From contig DIDT01000057.1 of the NCBI GenBank assembly GCA_002418285.1, positions 102,835 to 166,834 on the forward strand: a stretch of 64,000 nt of DNA, given 5' to 3'. Shown here in pieces: positions 27,931 to 37,580 of the stretch. The DNA comes from Phycisphaerales bacterium UBA5793. Its GTDB lineage: Bacteria; Planctomycetota; Phycisphaerae; Phycisphaerales; UBA5793. A program made the position numbers and the translations under genes. Numbering within the stretch: the stretch's first letter is position 1; each line of letters begins with the position of its first letter. A model generated the notes under the pieces. The model saw nothing but the letters and a program-made list of their open reading frames with translations. It was not told where the DNA came from and searched no databases.

Positions 27931-29532
27931 TCACTGAATCACTGCCTCAATCACGTTGCTCGCGTTCTCCTGCTGGATCGCCTGGAACCAGACGGTTCGC
28001 CCTTGCGATTGTGGTGGCATTGTCACGGTCCACATCACGTCCCCAGACGAGTTCGCCAGGCGCGGCCCCACTCCAAGCTGTGGCTGCGCGAGATTCACTG
28101 GCACGTCGAGTGCGCCAACGTTGGTGTAGCCCCGACCGGTCGTGCTGTAAACGATCCACGTTCGCTCGCGTGGCCGCCCTTCGCTTACTTCGAATTGCGC
28201 CTGCTGACCGGCATGCAGCGGCGACGTCTCCAACACCATCGGATGCAAGCGAGTGAAAAACAGGTCCTGTTCGCCATTGAACGTCGCCGGGTGAATGACG
28301 CTGACCGAGCCATTGTCAGATTGCGATTGGAAGTAGTCGCCGATCTTGTTCTGCTGCGGGTAACCCAGCGACGGATCAAATGCATCACCCACCGCTCGGT
28401 TCGCCGACCATGTCAGACCACCATCCCACGAGTAGGAGTAGTACACGCGCGACATGAAGTGATTCGGATCATCGCGTGTGTCGAACCACGTCGCATCGAG
28501 TCGGCCGCTTGGCGCGATCGACAGGCTCGCCATCCACTGGTAGTCCTGTCCCACTGGATCGTCATTTACGCGAATCGGCGCGCTGAACGTTTGCCCGCCA
28601 TCCGTGCTCCTGGCAAACATCACGTCGCACACGTCATCATTGGGAACAGAAGAAGAAAACACATACACATTGCCGCGATTCGGACCATCGCTCGAGTCCA
28701 CCATCACCCACACCTGGCCGGATCCTCCGCCCGGATTGATGCGCAGGCCCGAAGGCATACGTCCAAAGGGCAGGCGGACTTCAGGCCCCCACGTCGGCGT
28801 CTGATTGGGATCGCTTGCGTTCTGCGAAACCCGAAACGCAACGCGGCCGGCGTTGTAATCCCACCACGCGAGATACAACTCGCCGTTCAATCCAGTTTCC
28901 ATGTACGAACGGATTCCGGATCCAAGCGATTGCTGCGCTTGCCACGTGATCCCCTCGTCGATGCTGCGCTTGACATAGATCGTCGAGTTGCCCCAGCTTG
29001 CGTAATGGTGCCGGCTCGCGCCGCTTCGATCGATCGTGTACCAGTTCTTGTCCGCAAAGCCTGTGAAGAGATAAAGCGGCTCGTTCCATGAATACCCGCC
29101 ATCCGGGGTGCCGTAGATCAGGATGCCTAACTGTCCGTCGGCAAAGAGAAGACTGTTGTAGAAGAAGTGGCCATCAACATCAACCGCCAACACCGGATCC
29201 GACAGCTGTCCGTTGGGTGAGCCACCTGGCCGCGGAAGTATGCCACCGTTGAACCATGTCAAACCGCCATCGGTTGTGACCGCGTATCCTGCGTAGCGCG
29301 CGCTGGAGTTAGTCGTCGGAAACTCTCGCCACCCGACAACCATGTGCTGCGGGTCGAGCGGATCAATTGAGAAGCTCGGCTCATTGGCTGCGTCGCCAGC
29401 GATGTTCAGTCCCTGTGCATCCGTATTGATCTGCACGCCCTGCTGACCGAGCACGGTCGCGGCACCGATGACCGAACCCAGGACCGACACAACAGCGATG
29501 GCCACGCGGCCCCGAAGTTCACTCGTCGGCAT
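27931..29532 (-). CDS. Secreted BNR/sialidase-like protein, paralogue 3
   Basis: A 533-residue exported protein with the same architecture as its three neighbours: signal peptide to about residue 29, the VQINTDAQGLNIAGDAANEP entry motif, Asp-box repeats, and the C-terminal module ending ASNVIEAVIQ. Its body is closest to the 26318-27904 copy (DDVCDVMFARSTD, GYPQQ and DYFQ segments are shared nearly verbatim), pointing to a recent duplication. The gaps to the flanking paralogues are 26 and 27 bases, so the array is very likely one operon. Confidence 0.78.
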   Translation of the reverse strand: MPTSELRGRVAIAVVSVLGSVIGAATVLGQQGVQINTDAQGLNIAGDAANEPSFSIDPLDPQHMVVGWREFPTTNSSARYAGYAVTTDGGLTWFNGGILPRPGGSPNGQLSDPVLAVDVDGHFFYNSLLFADGQLGILIYGTPDGGYSWNEPLYLFTGFADKNWYTIDRSGASRHHYASWGNSTIYVKRSIDEGITWQAQQSLGSGIRSYMETGLNGELYLAWWDYNAGRVAFRVSQNASDPNQTPTWGPEVRLPFGRMPSGLRINPGGGSGQVWVMVDSSDGPNRGNVYVFSSSVPNDDVCDVMFARSTDGGQTFSAPIRVNDDPVGQDYQWMASLSIAPSGRLDATWFDTRDDPNHFMSRVYYSYSWDGGLTWSANRAVGDAFDPSLGYPQQNKIGDYFQSQSDNGSVSVIHPATFNGEQDLFFTRLHPMVLETSPLHAGQQAQFEVSEGRPRERTWIVYSTTGRGYTNVGALDVPVNLAQPQLGVGPRLANSSGDVMWTVTMPPQSQGRTVWFQAIQQENASNVIEAVIQ

Positions 29533-29559
29533 CGCATCTCTCCCGTGATTTGCGCCGTG

Positions 29560-31215
29560 TTACTCGATCGTCGCCTCCGCCACGTTGCTCGCGCTCTCAC
29601 GCTGCAACGCCTGGAACCAGAGTGTTCTGCCCGATCCCTGCCGCGGCACGGGCAGGTTCCATGCTGCTCCGCCATCCGCATCGGTTGTCTTCATCGCGCC
29701 GACCTGGAAGGGATGATCCAGGTTCAACGTGACATTCAGTTGCGGAATGTATGTGCTCCCCAGCCCCTGGAATGTTGCCGCGAGCCAGATCGGTTCACTG
29801 GGACGCGCACCCGCCACACTGACCGATCCGCGCTGCCCGCCAACCAGCGCGCTCACATTCACCTGGAACGGTTCGACGCGCATAAACCACAGGTCCTGGC
29901 CGCCGTTGTACGTCGCCGGGTAGATCACGTTCGCACCGGTCGCGTCCGACACACTCTCCATATAGTCGCCGATCTTGTCCTGCTGCGGCCAGCCAAGCGT
30001 CGTATCGAACGCCTCGGAGACCTGCTGGCTGGACGCCCATGTTGTCCCACCATCTGTCGAGTATGAATAAAAGAGCTCCGACCACGGTACCTGGTGACCG
30101 CTGCTGTTGCGTGTGTCAAACCAGAAGACATCGATGCGCCCGTTGGGCGCCACGCTCATCGAGGGCATCCACTGGATCGCACCCGGCCCATCGTCGTTGA
30201 CGCGAATGCCCGTCTCCCACGTGAAACCACCATCAGCGCTTCGGGCAAAGTACAGATCTGCCGTGTCGCGCCGCTTGTCAGGCCAGAGCGCATAGACCCA
30301 ACCATGTCGAGGGCCTCCCGACGAATCAACCCCCAGAAACATCTGGTGATACCCCGTCGGATTGATGTTCAGGAATCCCGGGTCGTTGGAGGCATCGATA
30401 CGAATGTCAAGGCCGTTGCGGCCGCCGCCGCCGAATGCGTCAAATGTGGTTGGCACATTCGCGTCTTTGGCGTTGATCGACTTGGTGATAAAGATCGCAT
30501 TCTGGCCGTAGTTCTTCCACGCGGCATACACCTCGCCCTCGGGGCCCACCACCATATGCAGCATCCATTGCGTGCCCCCGGCATCAGCAATGCGCACGCT
30601 TGGCGTCCATGTGCGGCCGCCGTCCGTCGACTCGACATAGCAGTAGCCGCCGAGCGTAAAGTGATTCCATCCGCCATACAAGTGCCCGTCTCCCATCCCG
30701 CCCGTGTTGTCGATGGCCAGCCACGGCTTGTCGCCGTTGGTTGGATCCTCGATGGGATCAGGAACCGACCAGGTCTCCCCACCATCCGTCGACTGGTAGA
30801 TCCATTGTGCGTAGTTGGGTCGAAAAACCTCGCTCCAGTAGTAGAACACGCCTTGCGCGTTCACCTTTACCATTGGATCCGACTGTTCCGGATTCTGATA
30901 CCCCGGCGGTCCCTGCTGCACGCCGCCGTTGGTCCACGTCAGTCCGCCGTCCGACGAGTAGGCGTACCCCGCGTATCGCGAGTCGGAGTTGATCGTCGGG
31001 AACTGCCGCCAGCCTACAACGATCTGATTCGGATCAACCGGGCTCACCGCGAACGTTGGTTCGTTCGCGGCATCACCAACGATGTCCTGGCCCTGCGCAT
31101 TCGTGTTAATCTGTACGCCGCGCTGCGCCAGCGCCGCTGGTGCAAGACCGGTAAGGCAAACGACACCAGCCGACGCACAATGCCGCCGCCACGTCCCACT
31201 CATTTTCTGAACCAT
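29560..31215 (-). CDS. Secreted BNR/sialidase-like protein, paralogue 2
   Basis: A 551-residue exported protein and the most divergent member of the array. Signal peptide to about residue 31, then RGVQINTNAQGQDIVGDAANEP, Asp-box propeller repeats, and a C-terminal module ending ASNVAEATIE. It differs from the other three in the propeller (extra Gly/Asn-rich loops such as FGGGGRNGLDIRI) and in the C-terminal module (PFQVNVSALVGG). ATG 31215 and ATG 31203 are both possible starts. Substrate unknown. Confidence 0.78.
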   Translation of the reverse strand: MVQKMSGTWRRHCASAGVVCLTGLAPAALAQRGVQINTNAQGQDIVGDAANEPTFAVSPVDPNQIVVGWRQFPTINSDSRYAGYAYSSDGGLTWTNGGVQQGPPGYQNPEQSDPMVKVNAQGVFYYWSEVFRPNYAQWIYQSTDGGETWSVPDPIEDPTNGDKPWLAIDNTGGMGDGHLYGGWNHFTLGGYCYVESTDGGRTWTPSVRIADAGGTQWMLHMVVGPEGEVYAAWKNYGQNAIFITKSINAKDANVPTTFDAFGGGGRNGLDIRIDASNDPGFLNINPTGYHQMFLGVDSSGGPRHGWVYALWPDKRRDTADLYFARSADGGFTWETGIRVNDDGPGAIQWMPSMSVAPNGRIDVFWFDTRNSSGHQVPWSELFYSYSTDGGTTWASSQQVSEAFDTTLGWPQQDKIGDYMESVSDATGANVIYPATYNGGQDLWFMRVEPFQVNVSALVGGQRGSVSVAGARPSEPIWLAATFQGLGSTYIPQLNVTLNLDHPFQVGAMKTTDADGGAAWNLPVPRQGSGRTLWFQALQRESASNVAEATIE

Positions 31216-31243
31216 GGGTAACCCTTCTCCCCTTCACCCAAAA

Positions 31244-32830
31244 CTACTGCACATCGGCCTCAAACACGTTGCTCGCGTTCTGCCGCTGAATTGCCTGGAA
31301 GTAGATGTGCTGCCCGCGTGACTGCGGCGGCATCGTCACCGTCCACGACACGTTGCCCGCACCATCGGCAAAACGAGGACCCACACCCAGCCGCGGCTGG
31401 GCCAGGTTCACCGGAACGTCCAGTGGACCCACCTTTGTGTACCCGTTTCCAGCAAGGCTGTACACGATCCACGCGCGTTCGTTGGGTCGGCACTCGCTCA
31501 CATCAAATTGACCGGGCTGGCCCGCCATCAGCACAGACACCTCCAGCAACATCGGATGCAGCCGCCGAAAGTAGAGGTCTTGTTCACCGTTGTATGTCGC
31601 GCTATGCACGAAACTCATCGAGCCGTTGTCAGATCGGGCGTGGAAGTAATCGCCCATCTTGCGCTGCTGCGGCCAGCCAACCGTTGGATCAAACTGATCC
31701 CCAACTGGCCGGCTTGGTGACCACGTGGCGCCACCATCGTAGGAGTGTGAGTAATAGAGTCGTGACATCAGGTGGCCGGGGTCGTCGCGTGTATCGAACC
31801 ATGCCGCGTCAAGTCGCCCGCCGGGCGCCATCGACATTGCCGCCATCCACTGGTAGTCCTGCCCGGGAGCATCATCGTTGACGCGAATCGGCGTGCTCCA
31901 CGTCTGACCGCCGTCCATACTGCGCGAGAACATGACGTCCGCGGGATCATTACCTGTGCGCGATGAACTGAGCACATACACCCAGCCTCGCCGTGGCCCA
32001 TCATTATGGTCCGTGGCAATCCACACCTGGCTGGCCCCGCCATCGGGATTCATGGGCGGCTGCCACACCATGTCGCCAAATGGAATCGCAACCTCGGGGG
32101 TGAACGTCGGCGTCGCGTTCGGATCCTGCGCGTTGTCTGAACGCCGGATCTTCACTCCGCCACCCTCCCACCAGCCGATGTACACCTCGGCATCCGGCCC
32201 GACATTCACGTGGGCGAAGATGCTGGCGCCAACACGCCATCGCGCCCACGTCTGTCCACCATCTGTGCTGCGCGCGAACTCGCCGGGCAACTGCCAGATG
32301 CCATAGTGGTTTCCGGTGATGTAATCGATCTCATACCAGTTCTTGTCCGCCGACTGGTCACGACTGAACACCGGCTCATCCCAGGAGAATCCGCCAGTGT
32401 CGCTGCGATACGTCGCCACACCCAGATGCGATCCGCGGAAGATCAGGCTGTTGTAAAAGAACACGCCGTTCCAATCCACCGCCAGCACCGGGTCCGACTG
32501 CTGAGCATCCGGCGCATCGGGCGGAGGCGGAAGGGTTCCCTCGTTGAACCACGACAATCCCCCGTCGGTACTTACAGCCACCCCGGCATACCGCGCATCA
32601 GAATTGATCGTCGGAAACTGCCGCCAGCCCGCGACCATGTGCAGCGGATTCGTCGGATCGATAGCAAAGCTCGGCTCATTGGCCGCGTCGCCGGGAATGT
32701 TCTGCCCGTTGGCGTCATGGTTGATCTGCACGCCGCGCTGGGCCAGCGCGGTCGATCCAAGCCCGCCCAGAAACACCGCCGCGCCCAATCCCGCTACCAG
32801 ATTTCGCCGCGCTGTATGACTCCACTGCAT
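31244..32830 (-). CDS. Secreted BNR/sialidase-like protein, paralogue 1
   Basis: A 528-residue exported protein and the first of the array. ATG 32830 begins a signal peptide with twin Arg and a hydrophobic core ending ALAQ; the frame opens further upstream but without conservation. RGVQINHDANGQNIPGDAANEP, Asp-box repeats (DGGLSW, DGGQTW, DGGATW) and a C-terminal module ending ASNVFEADVQ follow. A 119-base gap separates it from the ChaN/EreA-like gene upstream, the largest gap before the array, so the array's own promoter may lie there. Confidence 0.78.
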   Translation of the reverse strand: MQWSHTARRNLVAGLGAAVFLGGLGSTALAQRGVQINHDANGQNIPGDAANEPSFAIDPTNPLHMVAGWRQFPTINSDARYAGVAVSTDGGLSWFNEGTLPPPPDAPDAQQSDPVLAVDWNGVFFYNSLIFRGSHLGVATYRSDTGGFSWDEPVFSRDQSADKNWYEIDYITGNHYGIWQLPGEFARSTDGGQTWARWRVGASIFAHVNVGPDAEVYIGWWEGGGVKIRRSDNAQDPNATPTFTPEVAIPFGDMVWQPPMNPDGGASQVWIATDHNDGPRRGWVYVLSSSRTGNDPADVMFSRSMDGGQTWSTPIRVNDDAPGQDYQWMAAMSMAPGGRLDAAWFDTRDDPGHLMSRLYYSHSYDGGATWSPSRPVGDQFDPTVGWPQQRKMGDYFHARSDNGSMSFVHSATYNGEQDLYFRRLHPMLLEVSVLMAGQPGQFDVSECRPNERAWIVYSLAGNGYTKVGPLDVPVNLAQPRLGVGPRFADGAGNVSWTVTMPPQSRGQHIYFQAIQRQNASNVFEADVQ

Positions 32831-32949
32831 GTACTGTCTCCCTCTCTTCACTCGACCCTGTTTGCCCACTTCCCGACCCTTGGCGGGCGGGAAGCTCTGC
32901 CTGCAACGATACCGCTCGGGAAGCCGCAATCGCGAATTCCCCACTCCAC

Positions 32950-34041
32950 TCAACCCGGCCCGGGCCGGCGTTCTTCCAGCCGTTTTTGTAGCACTTCGTT
33001 AAGTGCGCCCGCATCAGGGCAGTCTTCCTCGTGCCCAAGTCGACCCATCCGGATGGCCAGCTCCTTCGCCTCCTCGAAAGTCACTTGGTTGACGAAGCCC
33101 TCGATCCACGAAACTGGTTCGAGTCTGGCAACGGAAGTCAGGAAGACATACCCCTCCGCCGCCTCGTCCAGAGATGATCCTCGCCCCAGCATCTGAAAGT
33201 ACAAACAGTCGTCCCGACGCAAGTCTGCCAGCGGCGAGCCCTTGATCGTGACGCCCCAGGGCTTCGGCGAACCGGCAAGGATTTCCTCCATCATGGCCGT
33301 GAACGGAGAGACCTCGCCCGGCCCCGGAAAGTTGTGATGCAACGCGACCTGAAAGACCCGATCACCGTACTTCCTTCTGAGAACGGTGGCAAAGCGCTCT
33401 CCCTGCCCCGTCACACTGTGCGCAAACCCGACATGGGCCAGGACTTTTGTACCGGGGGTGGCGATCGCCGTTTCGAGGCTGGTAACCATGCAGTGTTCAC
33501 GATCAAGCGTCATCTTGAACCGCTTCGCCGCACTGCCTTCCTTGAGCATGGCCAGTTGGTTCCATTCACTGTCCAGACCGACGATCCGCATCGTTGTCGC
33601 ATCTGCGGGCAGCGTGTGGTTCACCTTCCAAACGGCCTCGAAGATATCAAGGTACTCGCGATACCCCCAGATGACATTTGCTCCGTGCCGCATGAGATCG
33701 GTCGCCGCCGACTCGTCCCACTGCTCTGCCGTCAGCAGCGCATTCATCTGCTCGGTCTGGCTTGCCCGAAGGAACTCGCTGGCAATGACGCGCACGCCCG
33801 CCGTCTTGTACACAGCATCCACAAGATCCGCCACAAAGCGGCAGTTGTCTGCCACTTCGTGAATCTCCCCGATAACCACGACATCGTGGGCATCAAAAAG
33901 ACCCGAGACATACTCAACCGCCGGTCGGCCATTGGCTGCAACGTAATCCGCTTCGGCCGACCACATCTCACTCTTGTCTTGGGCAATGCCTCGCATTGTC
34001 AGTCCAAGCAGCAGCACTGGAATCAGAATGGGGTGTCTCAT
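32950..34041 (-). CDS. Exported ChaN/erythromycin-esterase-like superfamily protein
   Basis: A 363-residue protein with a signal peptide (about residues 1-20). The segments VVVIGEIHEVADN (residues 54-66), ASEFLRASQT, RIVGLDSEW and AHVGFAHSVTGQGERF match the pattern of the EreA/ChaN-like superfamily (a conserved Gly-Glu-x-His loop and a later His). Known members include heme-binding lipoproteins and esterases, so the exact role cannot be decided. No lipobox is seen. It is encoded upstream of the BNR paralogues on the same strand and diverges from the HEAT-repeat gene. Confidence 0.6.
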   Translation of the reverse strand: MRHPILIPVLLLGLTMRGIAQDKSEMWSAEADYVAANGRPAVEYVSGLFDAHDVVVIGEIHEVADNCRFVADLVDAVYKTAGVRVIASEFLRASQTEQMNALLTAEQWDESAATDLMRHGANVIWGYREYLDIFEAVWKVNHTLPADATTMRIVGLDSEWNQLAMLKEGSAAKRFKMTLDREHCMVTSLETAIATPGTKVLAHVGFAHSVTGQGERFATVLRRKYGDRVFQVALHHNFPGPGEVSPFTAMMEEILAGSPKPWGVTIKGSPLADLRRDDCLYFQMLGRGSSLDEAAEGYVFLTSVARLEPVSWIEGFVNQVTFEEAKELAIRMGRLGHEEDCPDAGALNEVLQKRLEERRPGPG

Positions 34042-34185
34042 GCCTCGCTCCCTCCCGACAGCGTCTCAGAATCTTCCGCCCCGACAGGTGGTAAGCCCAA
34101 GACGGCAGCCCGAAACCAGCACTCCACCCTGATTTCGACCCAGGACAAGGAAATCGGGTTACCGCGTCGAGTCCTACGATCATGT

Positions 34186-35694
34186 GTGCTCGCCCACATC
34201 ATTCTCTATGTCATTGCGGCATTCCTTGTCTTGGGGGGCATGATCGCGGTGCACTTGGCGGCCTTCGCCGACCGCTCCACTGGTCGACCACGATGCCCGA
34301 ACTGCTGGTACGACATGACTGGCAGCCGCGGGTTTGTCTGCCCCGAGTGTGGGCATGACGCTCTCAAGCAAAAGAACCTCCACCGAACACGCCGGTATCG
34401 CATGAAGGCGCTGCTCGGCACTCTCCTGGTCCTCAGCGGGTGCTCGCTCGCCGCTATCCCTACGGTTCAGGACCAGGGCTGGACGGCTCTTATCCCAACC
34501 ACGGGGCTCATGATCGTTCTCCCCTGGTCGGACAACGAATGGGTGCTCAACGAGGTCGACGCGCGCGTCAACGCGACGAATCCTGAGTGGTTCAGGCGTC
34601 ACAATCGTGAGATTTCTGAATATGGAAGGTTCTTCGCCCATCGTTGCGCCGCAATCATCACGGCGGAGCGAAGCCAACCACTGCGACTCCGCGCCGTTCA
34701 GCTTCTTTCGGATATGCGATTGCGCGACGACACCGCTGAAAGAGCGCTCCTCAAAGCGACCGGGGATCCGGATCCGACGATCCGCATCGAAGCGCTCAAC
34801 GCCATTGCGCAGGTCGCTGGCGCTCAGTCCATCATCGATCCTGGTCGGTGCGCCAAGCGGGTCGCCGAGTGTCTTATGGATACCCGAGTCGCCGTCCGTA
34901 CTCGGGCGGCGCGTGTTTTCGACTTTCTTCAACCACTCCATCCGGATGCCGTACCCCCGCTTATTGAAGCTCTCGCTGACGAGCGCGCGGAGGTTCGCTC
35001 AACCGTCTGCGACGTGCTCACCCAGTTTGGTCCATTGGCCGAGTCAGCTGTGCCCGCATTGATCAACCTCATTGATGACCCCTCTCGCGGCGTGAGTGCC
35101 AATGCAATGCGCGCCTTGGGTTCATTGGGTATCGCAGCCACCCCGGCAGTAGACAAAATCATCCTGGCCCTCGACACGCATGACCGGAGGACGGACGCCG
35201 CACTGGTCGCGCTGGGCGACATGGGCCCAATCGCCATCCCCGCCGTTCCCCGTCTGACGGCAATGCTCACTGACGAGACCTTCTCCGCCCAGCACCGATT
35301 CGCAGCCGTACTGACACTGCAGGAGATTGATCCCTACAACGCCGATGTGCTGGCCGCCATGGAAATCGCTTCAAAGATCGATGATCTTGAGATCGCACGC
35401 TTGCGCGTTGCGACCGAGCTCGGCCGCTACCGCGCCGATGAACCCCGGCAGGTTCGAATTCTCCTCGGTATGCTGCATGATTCCGCCAGGCCAGTTCGCC
35501 AGGCCGCGGCGCTCTCGCTGGGCCGACTTGCGCCGCTCCGGCTGGATGAGATTGAACAACTCCAGCAATTGAGTAATGATGCCGACTTCATTGGTTGGGA
35601 AGAAGCCCAAAGCGCCTTGAGCCGGGCGATGGAGAAGCCGGACGCGGACAACAATGCAATCCTGGACAGCCCGCCGGCAGAATCGCGCCGATAG
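34186..35694 (+). CDS. HEAT-repeat membrane protein with zinc ribbon
   Basis: A 502-residue protein. An N-terminal membrane helix (residues 3-25) is followed by a zinc ribbon with C37, C40, C52 and C55 (CPNCWYDM...CPECG), then two hydrophobic segments, then about eight HEAT-type helical repeats to the C-terminus (for example VPALINLIDDPSRGVSANAM and IPAVPRLTAMLTDETF). HEAT repeats bind other proteins. The ribbon matches the family at 43977-49194. GTG 34186 is used; GTG 34033 would add a Ser/Lys-rich leader that overlaps the divergent gene's start. Partner unknown. Confidence 0.72.
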   Translation: MLAHIILYVIAAFLVLGGMIAVHLAAFADRSTGRPRCPNCWYDMTGSRGFVCPECGHDALKQKNLHRTRRYRMKALLGTLLVLSGCSLAAIPTVQDQGWTALIPTTGLMIVLPWSDNEWVLNEVDARVNATNPEWFRRHNREISEYGRFFAHRCAAIITAERSQPLRLRAVQLLSDMRLRDDTAERALLKATGDPDPTIRIEALNAIAQVAGAQSIIDPGRCAKRVAECLMDTRVAVRTRAARVFDFLQPLHPDAVPPLIEALADERAEVRSTVCDVLTQFGPLAESAVPALINLIDDPSRGVSANAMRALGSLGIAATPAVDKIILALDTHDRRTDAALVALGDMGPIAIPAVPRLTAMLTDETFSAQHRFAAVLTLQEIDPYNADVLAAMEIASKIDDLEIARLRVATELGRYRADEPRQVRILLGMLHDSARPVRQAAALSLGRLAPLRLDEIEQLQQLSNDADFIGWEEAQSALSRAMEKPDADNNAILDSPPAESRR

Positions 35695-35713
35695 TTCCAT
35701 TCCTTGAAGCACC

Positions 35714-36646
35714 ATGCCCGAACTACCTGAAGTCGAACATCTGCGCCAAACTCTCGCTCCCCGATTGATCGGTCGGACCATCAGCCGCGTCCATGTGAAA
35801 CGTCGAGATATCGTCCGATCCCTCCCGGCCAGTCACAGCACAAACCACGGGCGATCGACCCGCCTGCGTCGCGGGCTTCTTGAAGATTGCCGTATCACTC
35901 AACTTCGGCGGTACGGCAAACAACTGGCGATCATCGCGGATGGCAATACGCCCGTCCTCGTTGTTCAACTCGGCATGACGGGCCAACTACTCTTTATTCC
36001 CGCCGGCGACAAGCCGCACCGCAACGACCACATTCACATCCGTTGGTCTGTGGTTTCCGATCCGCCGGGGGACCATCTGGTCTTTCGCGATCCTCGCCGC
36101 TTTGGCGGACTCACGCTTTGCGACTCTCTGGCCGAACTCGAGTCACGCCATTGGGCCAACCTTGGATGCGATGCGCTCACCATCCGCCACCGCGATCTCC
36201 ATGGCACGTTGGGCAAGACCCGTCGCGCCGTCAAGGCAGCCCTCCTCGACCAGCAAGTTATTGCTGGTGTTGGCAACATCTATGCCGACGAATCGCTCAT
36301 TCGGGCTGGAATACACCCACTGCGACCTGCTTCGGATCTTCGCTTTGAGGAGACGCGAGACCTGGCTCGTGCTATTCGGTTGACTCTCAGACGCGCCATC
36401 CGCGCCGGCGGCACAACCATGCGCGACTACGTAGACGGGAACGGTCAGAGTGGGAGGAACCGAGCTGATCTTCTGGCCTACGCTCGCGGGGGCAAGCCGT
36501 GCCGATTCTGTGGTTCGGTGCTGCAACATATTGTGGTCTCGCAGCGAACGACAACCTTCTGCCCGAACTGCCAGCCGCTGTATTCGTCCACAGTGTGTCC
36601 ACAAGCCCGAAAGGGCAGTCTGACTGAGTTGCCTTCCACTGTGTGA
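35714..36646 (+). CDS. mutM: Formamidopyrimidine-DNA glycosylase
   Basis: A 310-residue base-excision enzyme that removes oxidised purines and nicks the abasic site. The N-terminal MPELPEVE supplies the catalytic Pro2 and Glu3 once Met is removed. The H2TH segment IAGVGNIYADESLIRAGIHP is intact, and the C-terminal zinc finger (CRFCG ... CPNCQ) is complete. The tail after the finger is about 25 residues longer than in most homologues. The last codons overlap two DnaA-box-like sites of the putative origin. It sits 19 bases after the HEAT-repeat gene on the same strand. Confidence 0.95.
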   Translation: MPELPEVEHLRQTLAPRLIGRTISRVHVKRRDIVRSLPASHSTNHGRSTRLRRGLLEDCRITQLRRYGKQLAIIADGNTPVLVVQLGMTGQLLFIPAGDKPHRNDHIHIRWSVVSDPPGDHLVFRDPRRFGGLTLCDSLAELESRHWANLGCDALTIRHRDLHGTLGKTRRAVKAALLDQQVIAGVGNIYADESLIRAGIHPLRPASDLRFEETRDLARAIRLTLRRAIRAGGTTMRDYVDGNGQSGRNRADLLAYARGGKPCRFCGSVLQHIVVSQRTTTFCPNCQPLYSSTVCPQARKGSLTELPSTV

Positions 36647-36977
36647 GCGGCTCCACTTCTTCCAACCCGCGGACGAGAGTTGGGGCACCAAGACAGAACA
36701 GGAGAAGAGAAAACACTCTTCATCACCGTTAATGGCCCTGTCAGTATGTGGACAAAGGAGCAAACTCTGGCAGAAACACTGGCCAAGACAGGAGTTACGC
36801 GCGAGATGACAGATGGGAAAACCTGTCAACTAGGTGACGAGAGCCAGTGGTTCGTTGTCACGCTGGTTGGTGAAGCTGTGAACCCTCGGTGAGTGCTTTG
36901 TGGATACCCTTGAGGTCTCGCAGCACAGCTGTCGAATCAGAGGGGCGCGACCTTCGCTTCCCAACAAGTTGTACACA
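36584..36977. other. oriC: Candidate replication origin (DnaA-box cluster)
   Basis: Five sequences close to the DnaA-box consensus lie within about 400 bases: TCGTCCACA (36584-36592), GTGTCCACA (36595-36603), TTGTCCACA on the minus strand (36747-36755), GTATCCACA on the minus strand (36899-36907) and TTGTACACA (36969-36977). TTGTCCACA is the preferred box in high-GC actinobacteria. Most of this stretch (36647-37060) has no convincing gene, and dnaA ends only 0.6 kb away. ParB and parS lie 17 kb further on. This is an inference from site density and context. Confidence 0.5.
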
Positions 36978-37060
36978 CAGACGGTCAGGGTTGAATAGGA
37001 CTTACACGAACCCGTTTTGATGCTCCTTTCAGGACTCCGGCTCAAGAGTGGAGCCAGCGC

Positions 37061-37561
37061 GTGCAAGTACATGAAAAGTCAATAGATAGTGGTAGATCGC
37101 AGCGGCTTTCCAAAGCCATTACTCAGTCACGACTGATCCTTGCGGCAATGGCAACCGGAGTATTGGGGTTTGCGGCCATTGCGCTCGGGATGAACGCCAC
37201 CCGAGGTCCACTGCTCGGCACCAGCCACGCACTGCCACAAATCCTTGCCGGCTTGGCGATGGCCTTGCTTGTCGGCGGAGTGGGCGTTGGTGTCATTCTG
37301 GCTCGTCGGTTGGACGCGAAGTCGCGCAACCTCGAACAAGTCCAGATCGAACAGATTACCGGGGCGGTCCTCGCCTTTGCCGCTTTGGTGGAAGGACCAT
37401 CACTGCTGGCTGCGGTTGCGGCGTTGCTCGGAGGTGTGCCCTACCTCCTCATCACGGTGCTTGGATCAGCGGTGCTGCTCGTGCAGTGGATTCGCCTGCC
37501 CGATCGCATGCGAGAAATGGGCGGTCTCTCGGAGACCTCCACTTGGCGCTATCGCGGATAG
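37061..37561 (+). CDS. Hypothetical four-helix membrane protein
   Basis: A 166-residue protein with four hydrophobic helices (about residues 25-45, 53-77, 98-120 and 123-142) and short polar ends. No family is recognised. It lies between the putative origin and the convergent dnaA (19 bases between stops). Gly/Ala/Leu-rich helices with few charges suggest a simple integral membrane protein. The GTG start at 37061 gives the usual short cytoplasmic N-terminus. Confidence 0.62.
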   Translation: MQVHEKSIDSGRSQRLSKAITQSRLILAAMATGVLGFAAIALGMNATRGPLLGTSHALPQILAGLAMALLVGGVGVGVILARRLDAKSRNLEQVQIEQITGAVLAFAALVEGPSLLAAVAALLGGVPYLLITVLGSAVLLVQWIRLPDRMREMGGLSETSTWRYRG

Positions 37562-37580
37562 GTTCGAAATCGCCGCGCGC

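Noticed and set aside
33334..34185. In-frame extension ahead of the HEAT-repeat gene
   Set aside because: It is antisense to the ChaN/EreA-like gene and lacks conservation; a GTG near the first helix is more likely.
36680..36892. 70-codon frame in the putative origin region
   Set aside because: No domain, poor ribosome-binding site, and it overlaps the DnaA-box cluster.
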